Assembly: GCA_965602855.1 (NCBI GenBank)
Contig: CBFCZV010000013.1
Span: 1-64,000, forward strand
Source: LH-M37 sp965602855
GTDB taxonomy: Bacteria > Pseudomonadota > Gammaproteobacteria > SZUA-229
Length of the DNA: 64,000 nt
Reading direction: 5' to 3'
A model generated the notes under the pieces. The model worked only from the letters and a program-made list of their open reading frames with translations, did no database searches and was not told the origin of the DNA. Numbering within the stretch: the stretch's first letter is position 1; every line of letters starts with the position of its first letter. The translations under genes and the position numbers were made by a program. Shown piece by piece: positions 16,331 through 26,298 of this stretch.

Positions 16331-17470
16331 ATGATTGAAATGGTGAGTGAAGTTAATATCCCTGTGACAGCAGAAAAAATAAATTTGCTAGGTCTGGATC
16401 GTGAAGGTCTGATGTCCTTTTTTGCTTCGCTTGGAGAAAAGTCATTTCGCGCCAGCCAGATCATGAAGTGGATTCATCAGCAGGATGTGGCTGATTTTCA
16501 GCAGATGAATAATGTTTCGAAATCACTGCGTGATCAGCTTGAAGTTCTGGCTGAGATCAAAGCGCCAGAAGTGGTGCTCGATGAGCTGTCTGATGATGGA
16601 ACTCGTAAGTGGGTATTAAAGCTAGATGACGGTAATCAGATCGAAACCGTTTATATTCCAGAAAGTGATCGTGGCACCTTGTGTGTTTCATCGCAAGTGG
16701 GTTGTGCACTGGATTGCAGTTTCTGTTCAACCGGTCGCCAAGGTTTTAATCGTAACCTGACCTCAGCCGAAATCATTGCACAGGTTTGGCTGGCGACACG
16801 TCTGGTCGATGAAGAAAAAAAACCGGGTCGCAAAGTGACCAATGTGGTTTTGATGGGCATGGGTGAACCACTGCTAAATTTTGATAATGTGGTGACAGCT
16901 GTACACATCATGATGGATGATTTTGCTTATGGTTTGAGTAAACGCAGAGTGACCGTGAGTACCGCGGGTGTGGTGCCCGCTATGGATAAGCTGGGTGACG
17001 TACTGGATTCACGCCTGGCGGTTTCACTGCATGCAACGAATAATGAATTGCGTGATCAATTAGTACCAATTAATAAAAAATATCCACTGGAAGAATTAAT
17101 CCCCGCCTGCCACCGTTTTATTGATAAACAAAATACACGTACTAGAATCACTTTTGAATATGTCATGCTTGATGGCGTTAATGATACTGATCAGCATGCC
17201 AGAGAATTGGTGAGATTGTTGAAAGGGATTCCAACCTTGATGAATTTGATACCATTTAATCCATTCAAGGATTCTGGTTATAAAACATCATCAGCGAAAC
17301 GAGTTAATAAATTCAGTGAGATTTTAATGGATTCAGGAATGACTACGGTCATTCGTCGTACGCGCGGTGATGATATCGATGCCGCCTGTGGTCAGTTAGT
17401 GGGTAAGGTTGAAGACAAGAGTCGTCGCGATCGCCGTTTTGAGGAGCCGAGATTCGGGATGCATTTATGA
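16331..17470 (+). CDS. rlmN: Dual-specificity 23S rRNA/tRNA adenine-C2 methyltransferase RlmN
   Basis: Radical SAM enzyme methylating A2503 of 23S rRNA and A37 of some tRNAs. The 379 residues show the SAM cluster motif Cys125-x3-Cys129-x2-Cys132 (GCALDCSFCSTG), VLMGMGEPLLN, and a late cysteine in DAACGQL that forms the protein-RNA intermediate. A second ATG nine bases into the frame is a possible start. The stop overlaps pilF (ATGA), as in many gammaproteobacteria. Confidence 0.96.
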   Translation: MIEMVSEVNIPVTAEKINLLGLDREGLMSFFASLGEKSFRASQIMKWIHQQDVADFQQMNNVSKSLRDQLEVLAEIKAPEVVLDELSDDGTRKWVLKLDDGNQIETVYIPESDRGTLCVSSQVGCALDCSFCSTGRQGFNRNLTSAEIIAQVWLATRLVDEEKKPGRKVTNVVLMGMGEPLLNFDNVVTAVHIMMDDFAYGLSKRRVTVSTAGVVPAMDKLGDVLDSRLAVSLHATNNELRDQLVPINKKYPLEELIPACHRFIDKQNTRTRITFEYVMLDGVNDTDQHARELVRLLKGIPTLMNLIPFNPFKDSGYKTSSAKRVNKFSEILMDSGMTTVIRRTRGDDIDAACGQLVGKVEDKSRRDRRFEEPRFGMHL

Positions 17471-18252
17471 GTATAAAATCAGGATTATTATTTCTTGTTA
17501 TTGCTTTTATTTTGGTGGGGTGTGGTGGCAGTGATCACGTAAAAAGAGAAAAAGCAGATGAAGAAAAAGAGCTGAAGCAGGCGTCAATGACTAATGTTCA
17601 GCTAGCTGTTGGTTATTTAAAGCGCAGCGAATATGAAGTTGCTCAAAAAAAATTACTCAAGGCCATCGAACAGGATTCAAGTAATGTTGTTGCTTATACC
17701 ACCATGGCATTTTTATTGATGCAAATAAACAAACTAGAAGAGGCTGGTGATTATTATTTAGAAGCTTTAGATGTCAAGCCAGATGATCCTGGATTACGTA
17801 ATGGTTATGGTACTTTTTTATGTCGAGCAGGACTCATTAATGAGGCTATGGAGCAATTTAAAGAAGCTTACGAAAATCCATTTTATAAGACAGCATACTT
17901 AGCCTATTCCAATGCGGGCACATGTTTGTTGCAGACAGGCAGGTATGTGTTAGCCGAAAAAATGCTAAGAAAAGCGTTGAGGCAACAGCCGCAATTATCA
18001 GGTGCGTTAATTTCCATGGCCGAGTTGGGAATAAAAACTAAAAAATATATGATGTCGCGTGCTTATGTTCAACGTTATCACGCTATCAATAGGCCTTCAG
18101 CGGAAAGTTTGTGGGTTCAGGTTCAGGCTGAGAGAGCATTGGGTGCAAAGGAGCATTATCATAAGTATGCAAGGCAGTTGTTAGATGAGTTTCCTGACAC
18201 TGAGCAGGCAGGTTTGGTAGGGGAGTTGGGGCGTCGTGACCGAATTAAATAA
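17467..18252 (+). CDS. pilF: Type IV pilus biogenesis lipoprotein PilF/PilW
   Basis: Outer-membrane lipoprotein pilotin that helps the PilQ secretin assemble. The 261 residues have a lipoprotein signal (FILVGCGGS, lipidated Cys at about 19) and tandem TPR motifs. Located between rlmN and rodZ, the usual place for this gene, overlapping both neighbours. No other pilus gene is in the window. Confidence 0.9.
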   Translation: MSIKSGLLFLVIAFILVGCGGSDHVKREKADEEKELKQASMTNVQLAVGYLKRSEYEVAQKKLLKAIEQDSSNVVAYTTMAFLLMQINKLEEAGDYYLEALDVKPDDPGLRNGYGTFLCRAGLINEAMEQFKEAYENPFYKTAYLAYSNAGTCLLQTGRYVLAEKMLRKALRQQPQLSGALISMAELGIKTKKYMMSRAYVQRYHAINRPSAESLWVQVQAERALGAKEHYHKYARQLLDEFPDTEQAGLVGELGRRDRIK

Positions 18253-19204
18253 GCCTGAACAAACTGATAATAAGAAAAACGTGCTTTCTTTTGGGGAGCA
18301 TTTATACGTTGAGCGTAAAAAACAAAATCTTTCCGTTGCTGATGTTGCTAAGGCTATACATCTTCCTGAGCAGGTAATTGATGCGATTGATCGATCTGAT
18401 GTTGAGCAATTACCACAGCCTGCTTTTGTGCAGGGGTATTTAAGGGCTTATGCGAAATATCTAGGAATCTCTGAGGCTATGGTTTTGGATGAGTATGCGC
18501 AGGCTGTGCCTCATCAGCAGGAATCTGATTTGCAGCCACGATCAACCTTGCCGGATGAGGCGAGTAGTGATTCGCCTTTCGTAAAAATGATCACTATTAC
18601 ATTGTTATTGGTGATGGTTGTAGCTGCTCTTTATGCTTCGTTTGATTATTATAAAAAAGCATTTGAGGATGATGAAGTAGAATTGGATGATCAAACTTCT
18701 TTGTCTCTGCCTGAAGTGGTCGAAAATGATCAGAGTCAAGATGAATATGGATCACAGTCTGAACTGGACAAGCAAGTTGAAACTGATCCTGTAGAGATTA
18801 AAAAAGAAGTCGTTGAAAAAAATGATGTGGCAATAGTAGAGCCTCCTTCGGATATTGTTGTTAAAGAAGAACAAGATCAGGTTGTGCAGGAAGAGACGGT
18901 AGATCAGAAGTTGAAAAATCAGTTGGCTGTTACCGGTGATGATTTTTTGGTTATGTCGACCATGCAGGTGTCATGGGTGGAAGTAGACGACGCTAATGGT
19001 GAAAATTTGTATTATAACTTGTTGCCTCAGGATCAGAGTTTAAACTTGCAGGGTACTGCACCCTTTAAGATTTTTCTTGGTAATGCGCCAGAGGTTAGTC
19101 TTGAAATGAACGGTTTAGATGTGAATATAAAAAAACGTATTCGTTCAAACAATGTTGCGCACTTTAGTATATCTGTTGAACAACAACAGATTGTTTTTCA
19201 TTAA
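18236..19204 (+). CDS. rodZ: Cytoskeletal protein RodZ
   Basis: Links the MreB cytoskeleton to the elongation machinery. The 322 residues have an N-terminal helix-turn-helix domain (GEHLYVERKKQNLSVADVAK), one transmembrane helix near residues 118-137, an acidic low-complexity linker and a C-terminal beta domain (about 245-320). Starts with GTG inside the end of pilF. ispG, which follows rodZ in many relatives, is absent and hisS comes next. Confidence 0.92.
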   Translation: MTELNKPEQTDNKKNVLSFGEHLYVERKKQNLSVADVAKAIHLPEQVIDAIDRSDVEQLPQPAFVQGYLRAYAKYLGISEAMVLDEYAQAVPHQQESDLQPRSTLPDEASSDSPFVKMITITLLLVMVVAALYASFDYYKKAFEDDEVELDDQTSLSLPEVVENDQSQDEYGSQSELDKQVETDPVEIKKEVVEKNDVAIVEPPSDIVVKEEQDQVVQEETVDQKLKNQLAVTGDDFLVMSTMQVSWVEVDDANGENLYYNLLPQDQSLNLQGTAPFKIFLGNAPEVSLEMNGLDVNIKKRIRSNNVAHFSISVEQQQIVFH

Positions 19205-19224
19205 CCTAAATAGATTCAAGTTTC

Positions 19225-20487
19225 ATGGCTAAATTGCTCAAATCCATCCGTGGTATGCATGATGTATTGCCTGAAGACTCACCACGCTGGCAGGCTTTTG
19301 AGTCAAAGGTAAGGAATCTTATGGGTTCCTATGTGTACAGTGAAATTCGTACACCAATCGTAGAATCAACCGATTTATTTTGCCGCTCTATCGGTGAGGT
19401 AACCGATATTGTTGAAAAGGAAATGTATACCTTTGATGATAGAAATGGAGATCGTTTGACCTTGCGTCCTGAGGGAACGGCAAGTTGCGTGAGAGCAGGT
19501 ATACAACACGGGATTTTGCATAATCAGATCCGTCGTCTCTGGTATATGGGGCCGATGTTTCGTCATGAGCGTCCACAAAAAGGCCGTTATAGACAATTTC
19601 ACCAGCTTGGCGTTGAAGCATTTGGTATTGCTGATGCCGATATTGATGCCGAGTTGATTATTATGAGTTCACGTTTGTGGCGTGATCTGGGTTTGAAAGA
19701 TTTACGCCTTGAGCTGAATACTCTGGGAAGTGCTGCATCGAGAGAAAAGTACCGAGCAGTATTGGTCGAGTATCTTGAGACGCACCGTGATCAGCTGGAT
19801 GAGGACAGTCTGCGCCGTATTTATAAAAATCCACTGCGTGTGCTGGATAGCAAAAACCCTGAAATGGAAAGCCTGATCGCCAATGCGCCGGATTTGCATG
19901 ATCATTTAGATGAAGAGTCGGTGGAACATTTTGAGCGATTAAAAGCCTATCTGGATGCGGCCGGTGTTGCTTATACCATTAATCCAAGACTGGTTCGTGG
20001 TCTGGATTATTATTGCAAAACTGTTTTTGAGTGGGTGACAGAAAGCCTGGGTGCGCAGGGAACGGTATGTGCTGGTGGTCGATATGATGGCCTGGTTGAA
20101 CAACTAGGTGGTAAGGCTTCACCCGCAGCAGGTTTTGCTATCGGTATGGAGCGTCTATTGGCATTAATGGAAGAAACGGGTGTTTCTTTTCAGGAAACGC
20201 CAATGGCTGTTTATTTGATACCTAGAGCGTCAACGGAAATTGAACGAGCTGTAAAATTAACAGAGTCTTTGCGTGATGCTTTGCCAGATTTAAAAATACA
20301 AATGCATTGTGGTGGTGGCTCGGTTAAGTCGCAGATGAAAAAAGCAGATAAAAGTGGTGCAGAAATAGCTCTATTGATTAGCGATGAAGAGCCTGATCGT
20401 GTTGCCGTTAAATATCTACGCGAGAAAAAAGATCAGTATTTGCTGGATCAAGATAGGGTTGTTAACTTTTTACAAGAAAATAATTAG
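19225..20487 (+). CDS. hisS: Histidyl-tRNA synthetase
   Basis: Charges tRNA-His in the cytoplasm. The 420 residues show class II motifs: motif 2 MGPMFRHERPQKGRYRQFHQ, the histidine-binding LVRGLDYYCKTVFEW, and motif 3 AAGFAIGMERLL, followed by an anticodon-binding domain. Ten bases before yfgM. Confidence 0.97.
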   Translation: MAKLLKSIRGMHDVLPEDSPRWQAFESKVRNLMGSYVYSEIRTPIVESTDLFCRSIGEVTDIVEKEMYTFDDRNGDRLTLRPEGTASCVRAGIQHGILHNQIRRLWYMGPMFRHERPQKGRYRQFHQLGVEAFGIADADIDAELIIMSSRLWRDLGLKDLRLELNTLGSAASREKYRAVLVEYLETHRDQLDEDSLRRIYKNPLRVLDSKNPEMESLIANAPDLHDHLDEESVEHFERLKAYLDAAGVAYTINPRLVRGLDYYCKTVFEWVTESLGAQGTVCAGGRYDGLVEQLGGKASPAAGFAIGMERLLALMEETGVSFQETPMAVYLIPRASTEIERAVKLTESLRDALPDLKIQMHCGGGSVKSQMKKADKSGAEIALLISDEEPDRVAVKYLREKKDQYLLDQDRVVNFLQENN

Positions 20488-20496
20488 GAAAATGTA

Positions 20497-21162
20497 ATGC
20501 AAGATTTTGAAACAGAAGAACAACAGGTAGAAGCCGTTAAAAAATGGCTGAAAGAAAACACAAGCTCGTTGCTAATGGGTTTGGCTATTGGTGGTTTCTC
20601 GCTGGGTGGCTGGAATTTTTATCAGCAATCACAATATCAGCATGGTGTTGAAGCCAGTGATATGTATGTATCGGTTGTTGCACAAGCTGAGCTAAACGCT
20701 ACTAATGATTTTGATTTAACCGCGGTTGATAAGTTGCAGTCCGGTTATCTTGATACGCCTTATGCTGCTTTGTCTGCAATGGTTGTGGCAAATCATGAAG
20801 TGACTAATGGTAATAATGAGCAAGCTGCTTCACGTTTGCAATGGGTGGTTGATAATGCAATTGATGAAGAGATTGCTTATATTGCTCAGTTGAGACTAGC
20901 CAGGCTGATGATTGCTCAGGAAAAATATGATGAAGCGAATGTTTTGTTGTCTGCAAAACATTCAACCGCATTTGATGCGCTCTACGAAGAGCTTAAAGGT
21001 GATATGTTCGTTGCTAAAGGTGAGCTTGAGCAGGCTCGGATTGCTTATGATAAGGCTATTGTTATCTCAGGTACTACTGCTAGTCGCTGGTTACGCTTAA
21101 AGCGTCAGGATTTAGGTTCTTCAAATCTTAATCAGCTAGATATGACTGAGCCAGCTGCATGA
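20497..21162 (+). CDS. yfgM: YfgM family membrane-anchored TPR protein
   Basis: Periplasmic chaperone-network protein that associates with the Sec translocon (PpiD partner). The 221 residues have a short cytoplasmic start (EEQQVEAVKKWLKEN), one transmembrane helix (about 25-42) and a TPR-like domain. Overlaps bamB by four bases, the conserved order hisS-yfgM-bamB-der. Confidence 0.92.
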   Translation: MQDFETEEQQVEAVKKWLKENTSSLLMGLAIGGFSLGGWNFYQQSQYQHGVEASDMYVSVVAQAELNATNDFDLTAVDKLQSGYLDTPYAALSAMVVANHEVTNGNNEQAASRLQWVVDNAIDEEIAYIAQLRLARLMIAQEKYDEANVLLSAKHSTAFDALYEELKGDMFVAKGELEQARIAYDKAIVISGTTASRWLRLKRQDLGSSNLNQLDMTEPAA

Positions 21163-22343
21163 TAAGAATTTATAGTTATGTGCTGGCATTGAGTTTTTCT
21201 ATGCTGGTGGCCTGCGGCGGTGATGATAATAATTTAGAACCACCTGCGCTACTGACTGAGTTTGAAGCAACAAAAGAATTAAGTGAGCAATGGTCTTTGC
21301 GCACTCACAGTGCAATTGAACAGCAATTTTTATTTATTGAACCGTTGTTGTTAAAAGACAAAATAATTACAGCTGGTCGTGATGGTGTTGTTACTATTGT
21401 TAATGTTCAGGACGGTCGACAAATTAAAGATATTGAACTCGATACTACATTAAGTGGTGGTGTCGGTGGCGATGATGATCTCTGGTTGTTGACGACAAGA
21501 GATGGTGAATTAATTGCTATTGATGCAGCAAGTCGTCAGGTTAAGTGGCAAGTTAATGTGCCGAGTGAGGCACTATCTCGTCCAGTTATTACAGCGGATT
21601 CAGTTTTAGTTCGCACCGTCGACGGTCAAATTCTTAGTCTTAATCGTTTAACTGGAAAAACTCGGTGGAGTTATCAGCAAAGTAAGCCAGCTTTAACATT
21701 ACGTGGTAGCGGCTTGTTGGTGGTAACACGTGATCGAATTTATGCGGGTATGGCCAATGGTAGTCTTGTTGCCTTGTCCGTGAGTAATGGTGAAGTGATC
21801 TGGGATGTAACGCTTTCTACGCCACAGGGTCATTCTGAAATTCAAAGATTAGTCGATGTGGATGGTCGTGCTGAATTATTTGGTTCTGTTTTATATATTG
21901 CGGGCTATCAGGGGCGAATTGCTGCAATTGATGTGAAGAAGGGCCAGTTTCTGTGGGCGCATAATTTCTCAACTTATACCGGTGTTACTGTTGATAGCAA
22001 AGCTGTCTACAGTAGTGATGAGCGTAGTCATGTCTGGGCGCTGGATCGCCATAGTGGTGCGACTTTGTGGAAGCAGGAGAAGCTGCAGGCGAGAAATATA
22101 ACTCGACCAGTAACATTAGGTGATAATCTTATCGTTGGTGATGCTGATGGTTATCTACATGTTATGTCCAAGCTTAATGGCCGTTTTGCGGCCAGGGTTT
22201 CAGTTGGTGGTGAGGAAGATGAATTTATCAGTGAAAATGGTGTGCTCGTTCCGCCAGTTGTTGCAGGTGATGAAATCATCGTTGCTACTCGATATGGCAT
22301 GCTGTATTCCTACACGCTTGATGATCTAGTTCAAGATGAATAA
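21159..22343 (+). CDS. bamB: Outer membrane assembly lipoprotein BamB
   Basis: Component of the BAM complex that inserts beta-barrel proteins. The 394 residues have a lipobox (MLVACGGD) and an eight-bladed beta-propeller of PQQ-like repeats (for example LDRHSGATLWKQEKL, LNRLTGKTRWSYQ). Located between yfgM and der as usual. Confidence 0.96.
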   Translation: MIRIYSYVLALSFSMLVACGGDDNNLEPPALLTEFEATKELSEQWSLRTHSAIEQQFLFIEPLLLKDKIITAGRDGVVTIVNVQDGRQIKDIELDTTLSGGVGGDDDLWLLTTRDGELIAIDAASRQVKWQVNVPSEALSRPVITADSVLVRTVDGQILSLNRLTGKTRWSYQQSKPALTLRGSGLLVVTRDRIYAGMANGSLVALSVSNGEVIWDVTLSTPQGHSEIQRLVDVDGRAELFGSVLYIAGYQGRIAAIDVKKGQFLWAHNFSTYTGVTVDSKAVYSSDERSHVWALDRHSGATLWKQEKLQARNITRPVTLGDNLIVGDADGYLHVMSKLNGRFAARVSVGGEEDEFISENGVLVPPVVAGDEIIVATRYGMLYSYTLDDLVQDE

Positions 22344-22361
22344 ATCTTCTTATTGCTTATT

Positions 22362-23786
22362 ATGAATCCTGTTCTTTCATTAGTGGGGCGTCCCAATGTA
22401 GGTAAATCTACGTTATTTAATGTATTGACTAAAAGTCGTGATGCATTAGTGGCTGACTACCCCGGTCTTACCCGAGACCGAAAATATGGTCATGGTAATT
22501 ATGATGATAAAGAGTTTGTTGTTATTGATACGGGTGGCTTGAGCGGTGAAATCGAAGAAATTGATGTGCACATGGCCAAACAAACCTTGCTGGCAATCGA
22601 AGAATCTAATGCGATTTTATTTCTTGTCGATGCCCGTGATGGCCTAACCTCGGGTGATGAAGTCATTGCTGAACGATTGCGACGTACTGGCAAGCAAATT
22701 ACGCTAGTGGTCAACAAGTGTGATGGTCTTGATGAGCGCACCGTCAGCAGTGAATTTTATGAGCTTGGTTTTGGTGATCCTGCGGTTATTGCGGCTACTC
22801 AGAATCGAGGTGTTCAAGATTTATTGAATAAGGCTTTGAATGACTTTGAAATAGATGATGCTGATGAGTTACCGCATGAATCAGAGCAGGGAATTAAAGT
22901 GGCTTTTGTGGGAAGGCCTAATGTTGGCAAATCAACACTGGTCAATCGTGTGCTTGGTGAAGAGCGTGTGGTTGTTTTCGATATGCCGGGCACAACGCGT
23001 GATAGTATTTTTATTCCATTCGAGCGTGAAGATCAACGCTATACACTGATAGATACCGCAGGCGTTCGCCGGCGTCGCTCTGTGAAAGAAGCGGTTGAAA
23101 AATTCAGTGTTATTAAATCCATGCAGGCTATTGATGAAAGTAATGTTGTGGTCATGATGATTGATGCGCAAAGGGAAGTCGCGGATCAGGATCTGCATTT
23201 ATTGGGTTATATCCTGGAAGCTGGCCGTGCACTGGTTATGGTCTTTAATAAATGGGATGGCCTGGATGAGTATCAGAGAGACAATATTAAGAAGGATATT
23301 GAGAAGCAACTGGGATTTACCGAGTTTGCTGAAATGTTTTTCATCTCCGCGCTTCATGGTTCCAACGTAGGTCTGCTCTATGATGCGATTGGGCGCGCTT
23401 ATGCATCAGCGATACGAGATGTTTCAACGCCAGAATTAACGAGACTGTTAGAGAAGGCAGTGGATAAACATCCGCCACCACTAGTTGGAGGGCGCAGAAT
23501 AAAACTACGTTATGCACATCAAGGTGGCATGAATCCGCCAATTGTAGTTATTCATGGAAATCAAACCGACTTATTACCTGCTTCGTATAAACGCTATCTA
23601 GCCAGCTTTTTTATAAAATCGCTGAAAATTGTCGGTACACCAGTCAAGGTTGAGTTTAAAAGTAGCTCGAATCCTTTCGAGGGCAGGAAGAATGAGCTGA
23701 GCTCACATCAGCAGTTTAAGCGCCGCAGAATGGTGCAATTTATTAAGCGCAAAGATAAAAAACGTAAAAATAAACGTGATCGATAG
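22362..23786 (+). CDS. der: Ribosome assembly GTPase Der (EngA)
   Basis: Double-GTPase needed for 50S subunit maturation. The 474 residues contain two G domains, each with GRPNVGKSTL, a DTAG/DTGG motif and NKCD or NKWD, and a C-terminal KH-like domain with a very basic tail. The frame opens at a TTG (22353), but the ATG at 22362 gives the standard MNPVLSLVGRPNVGKST start. Confidence 0.97.
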   Translation: MNPVLSLVGRPNVGKSTLFNVLTKSRDALVADYPGLTRDRKYGHGNYDDKEFVVIDTGGLSGEIEEIDVHMAKQTLLAIEESNAILFLVDARDGLTSGDEVIAERLRRTGKQITLVVNKCDGLDERTVSSEFYELGFGDPAVIAATQNRGVQDLLNKALNDFEIDDADELPHESEQGIKVAFVGRPNVGKSTLVNRVLGEERVVVFDMPGTTRDSIFIPFEREDQRYTLIDTAGVRRRRSVKEAVEKFSVIKSMQAIDESNVVVMMIDAQREVADQDLHLLGYILEAGRALVMVFNKWDGLDEYQRDNIKKDIEKQLGFTEFAEMFFISALHGSNVGLLYDAIGRAYASAIRDVSTPELTRLLEKAVDKHPPPLVGGRRIKLRYAHQGGMNPPIVVIHGNQTDLLPASYKRYLASFFIKSLKIVGTPVKVEFKSSSNPFEGRKNELSSHQQFKRRRMVQFIKRKDKKRKNKRDR

Positions 23787-23848
23787 TTATCAAGGTTCTT
23801 GAAATTCAATAAGTTACATTGCTTTTCTTTCGCGATTTCAAACTATAG

Positions 23849-23889
23849 AGCCTAAATCCCTTGCCAAAGACGGTATTTGGGCTATTTTA
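23849..23889 (+). terminator. Probable terminator after der
   Basis: AGCCTAAAT (23849-23857) can pair with ATTTGGGCT (23875-23883, one G-T pair) and is followed by ATTTTAT. The 17-base loop is long, so confidence is moderate. Confidence 0.45.
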
Positions 23890-23920
23890 TAAGCAATGAC
23901 ATAAATTAGAGGATAAACAA

Positions 23921-25195
23921 ATGTATAAAAAGTTAACTGTTCTTGCTGGCGCAATGGCAACAACGATGGCTGCCTCGTCGGTCTCCGCGATTCAGTTTGA
24001 TGGCTTTTTGACTGCGGGTGCTGCATGGCACGATGATGATAATAGTAATCGTTATATTGGTAGTTTAGGTGATCGTGGTGTAATTAATGAAGCCAGTTTT
24101 GAGACTGATACCCGTTTTGGTTTGCAGATTTCATCAGATATTGCCGAAGATATGTCTGTGGTTGCTCAGCTTTTAGGTACTGGTGTTGATGGTAATTTTG
24201 ATGCTGTTGTTGAGTGGGCTTATGCAGATTATAAGGTTAATGACTGGTTGAGTATCCATGCAGGTAAAATTAAACAGCCAGTTTATCTGGTGAATGACTA
24301 TGTAGAGGTTGGATATGCATACCCATGGATCCGGCCACCCGTAGAAGTTTATTATCTTAATAACCCCTTAAATACGGTAAATGGTATTGAATTCTTGCTG
24401 CAGTTCCCCGTGGGGCCTGGCATGCTTTCATTCCAGCCTTACTTTGGTTCAAACAGGGATGATATTCCTAATACCGGTGGTGCAGCCTACTTCGAGGCCG
24501 AGAATATTCGTGGTATCGATGTTAAATACTCAGGCAAAGGTTATACAGCTCACGCCAGTAGCTTTAGCTGTGATGTAGATATTGCCGGTAATATCAATGA
24601 TGTCCCAACCGCTTTTGGTTTTCCCGTTGATATTAATATGAATGGAAAAGGTAAGTGCGAAGTGAATTCAGCCGGTTTTAACCTGGATATGGCGAATGTG
24701 GTTGTCTACGCTGAGTGGCAGAAGCGTTTGACTAACAAAGAACTTTCTCGGCCTTTTGGTGACCAGGATGCCTGGTACACTACTTTAGGTTACCGTTTTG
24801 GCAAGTGGCTGCCTCATATTACCTTTGCTTCAATTGATGGAGAGGCGTCTACATATGGTTTGTCCACAGGTGAGGGAGCAGTTGAATGTGGTCAGAGTGC
24901 AGCAACTTGTGATTTATCACCTATGGGTGGGTCGGCTGTTCCTTCGGGAACAGGTTTTATGAATTTCCCCATCGCTATACAATCTTCGGTTACTTATGGT
25001 CTGCGTTATGAAATTAATGATAGTGCCGCGCTCAAAATCGAACATAGTGTTGTAGATGTAGAGCAGGATATGTCTGAATTGTCTGGTGCAAACCAAATGT
25101 TTAATTTTGGTTTGTTTGATTCAAACTTTGAGACAATGAGTCCGCCAACAGAAAAAGTAGGTGTAACCAGTATTGCACTGGATGTTATTTTTTAG
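23921..25195 (+). CDS. Outer membrane porin-like protein
   Basis: 424 residues with a clear signal peptide (cleavage after about residue 23, SSVSA-IQ), a beta-rich body with alternating hydrophobic residues, a loop with paired cysteines (SCDVDIAG..KGKCEV and VECGQSAATCDL), and a terminal phenylalanine (LDVIF) as expected for a BAM substrate. Resembles general or phosphate-selective porins, but I cannot name the substrate. Transcribed alone: terminators or gaps lie on both sides. Confidence 0.82.
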   Translation: MYKKLTVLAGAMATTMAASSVSAIQFDGFLTAGAAWHDDDNSNRYIGSLGDRGVINEASFETDTRFGLQISSDIAEDMSVVAQLLGTGVDGNFDAVVEWAYADYKVNDWLSIHAGKIKQPVYLVNDYVEVGYAYPWIRPPVEVYYLNNPLNTVNGIEFLLQFPVGPGMLSFQPYFGSNRDDIPNTGGAAYFEAENIRGIDVKYSGKGYTAHASSFSCDVDIAGNINDVPTAFGFPVDINMNGKGKCEVNSAGFNLDMANVVVYAEWQKRLTNKELSRPFGDQDAWYTTLGYRFGKWLPHITFASIDGEASTYGLSTGEGAVECGQSAATCDLSPMGGSAVPSGTGFMNFPIAIQSSVTYGLRYEINDSAALKIEHSVVDVEQDMSELSGANQMFNFGLFDSNFETMSPPTEKVGVTSIALDVIF

Positions 25196-25325
25196 TTGGC
25201 TGATTTAAATTTATATAGAAAGATATAGAGCAGGGACGCGAGATTTTAGGTAATGGTAAAAATATATAAATCAGTCATTGCAGGTCAGATTAGTTATGTT
25301 ATTCGCTTATTATAAAAATGATTCA

Positions 25326-26228
25326 ATGCTACGAGTGAGCCTGGCTAAAAAACTAGGTTTGTTTGTGTTGTCCTGTATTTTGATATTGTGTTCCCTATCT
25401 GCTCAGGCAGATGGCTTATTTGATTTTCAGATGAAACTGGCAAAGAAGGGCAATGCTGGAGCTGAATTCAAGGTGGGTGAAATGTATGAAACGGGTTTTG
25501 GTGTAAAAAAAGACCAAAAGCAGGCTGAAATCTGGATTAATAAAGCAGCAGCTCAGGGTCATGAAACGGCCGGTTTTAAGTTGTTGTACTGGGATATCAA
25601 AAAAAATGGTTTAAAAGGTGAGAATAAGAAAGAATTTGCTGATCTAAGAACCAAGGCGGGAGATGGTAATTCTCAGGCCATGTACTACGTAGGCATGATG
25701 TACGCGTATGGAGTTGGTGTTAAAAAGAATTATGATAAGTCGCTGGACTGGTTAAATAAGGCGACCTTTATTGGTTCACTTGAAGCTGAAAGAGAAGCGG
25801 TTGTAGTTAGAGAGATGAAGCAAAAATCACTTTCTAATAGCCGTGAGGCTGAGAAAAAACGAAAGGCAAAAGAAATAGCCAAACAGGAAGAAACTAAAAA
25901 GCTTGAAGCTCAGCGTAAAGTTGAGAAAGAAAAACAATTAAAGGTTGATGCTGATAAGAAAAAAAAGGAAGCGCTGAATAAAGAAAAGGAATTAGAAGCA
26001 CAAAAGCAATCAGCACAACAAAAAAAATTAGAAGATAAGAAAAATAAAGAAGCTGAGGCCAAAAAACAGGCAGAAGCTAAGAAAAAAGCAGAAGCCAAAG
26101 CAAAGAAAAAAGAGCAGGATCTACTTAAAAAACAGGCTGAGCTGAAGAAAAAGAAAGCAAAAGAAGCAAAATTTGAATCAGATCCCTGCAAGGGAAAGTC
26201 AGCGCGATTCCTTTCAAACTGTCGTTAA
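25326..26228 (+). CDS. Secreted Sel1-repeat protein with a lysine-rich coiled coil
   Basis: About 300 residues from the ATG at 25326, which places a signal peptide (LGLFVLSCILILCSLSAQA) at the start; ATG 25296 or TTG 25278 would add residues before it. Two Sel1-like repeats (GAEFKVGEMYETGFGVKKDQ and SQAMYYVGMMYAYGVGVKKN) are followed by about 110 residues of Lys/Glu/Ala-rich coiled coil (TolA-like), ending with two cysteines. Probably periplasmic and involved in protein contacts. No specific function is supported. Confidence 0.8.
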   Translation: MLRVSLAKKLGLFVLSCILILCSLSAQADGLFDFQMKLAKKGNAGAEFKVGEMYETGFGVKKDQKQAEIWINKAAAQGHETAGFKLLYWDIKKNGLKGENKKEFADLRTKAGDGNSQAMYYVGMMYAYGVGVKKNYDKSLDWLNKATFIGSLEAEREAVVVREMKQKSLSNSREAEKKRKAKEIAKQEETKKLEAQRKVEKEKQLKVDADKKKKEALNKEKELEAQKQSAQQKKLEDKKNKEAEAKKQAEAKKKAEAKAKKKEQDLLKKQAELKKKKAKEAKFESDPCKGKSARFLSNCR

Positions 26229-26298
26229 ATTGTCGAATGGTCTGTGGCGTATGGTTGTATAATCAACTGTATTGATATGTCATATATGATTATCTTCC

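Noticed and set aside
25278..25325. Upstream TTG/ATG start of the Sel1-repeat protein
   Set aside because: It would place extra residues before a normal signal peptide, and no good ribosome binding site supports it.
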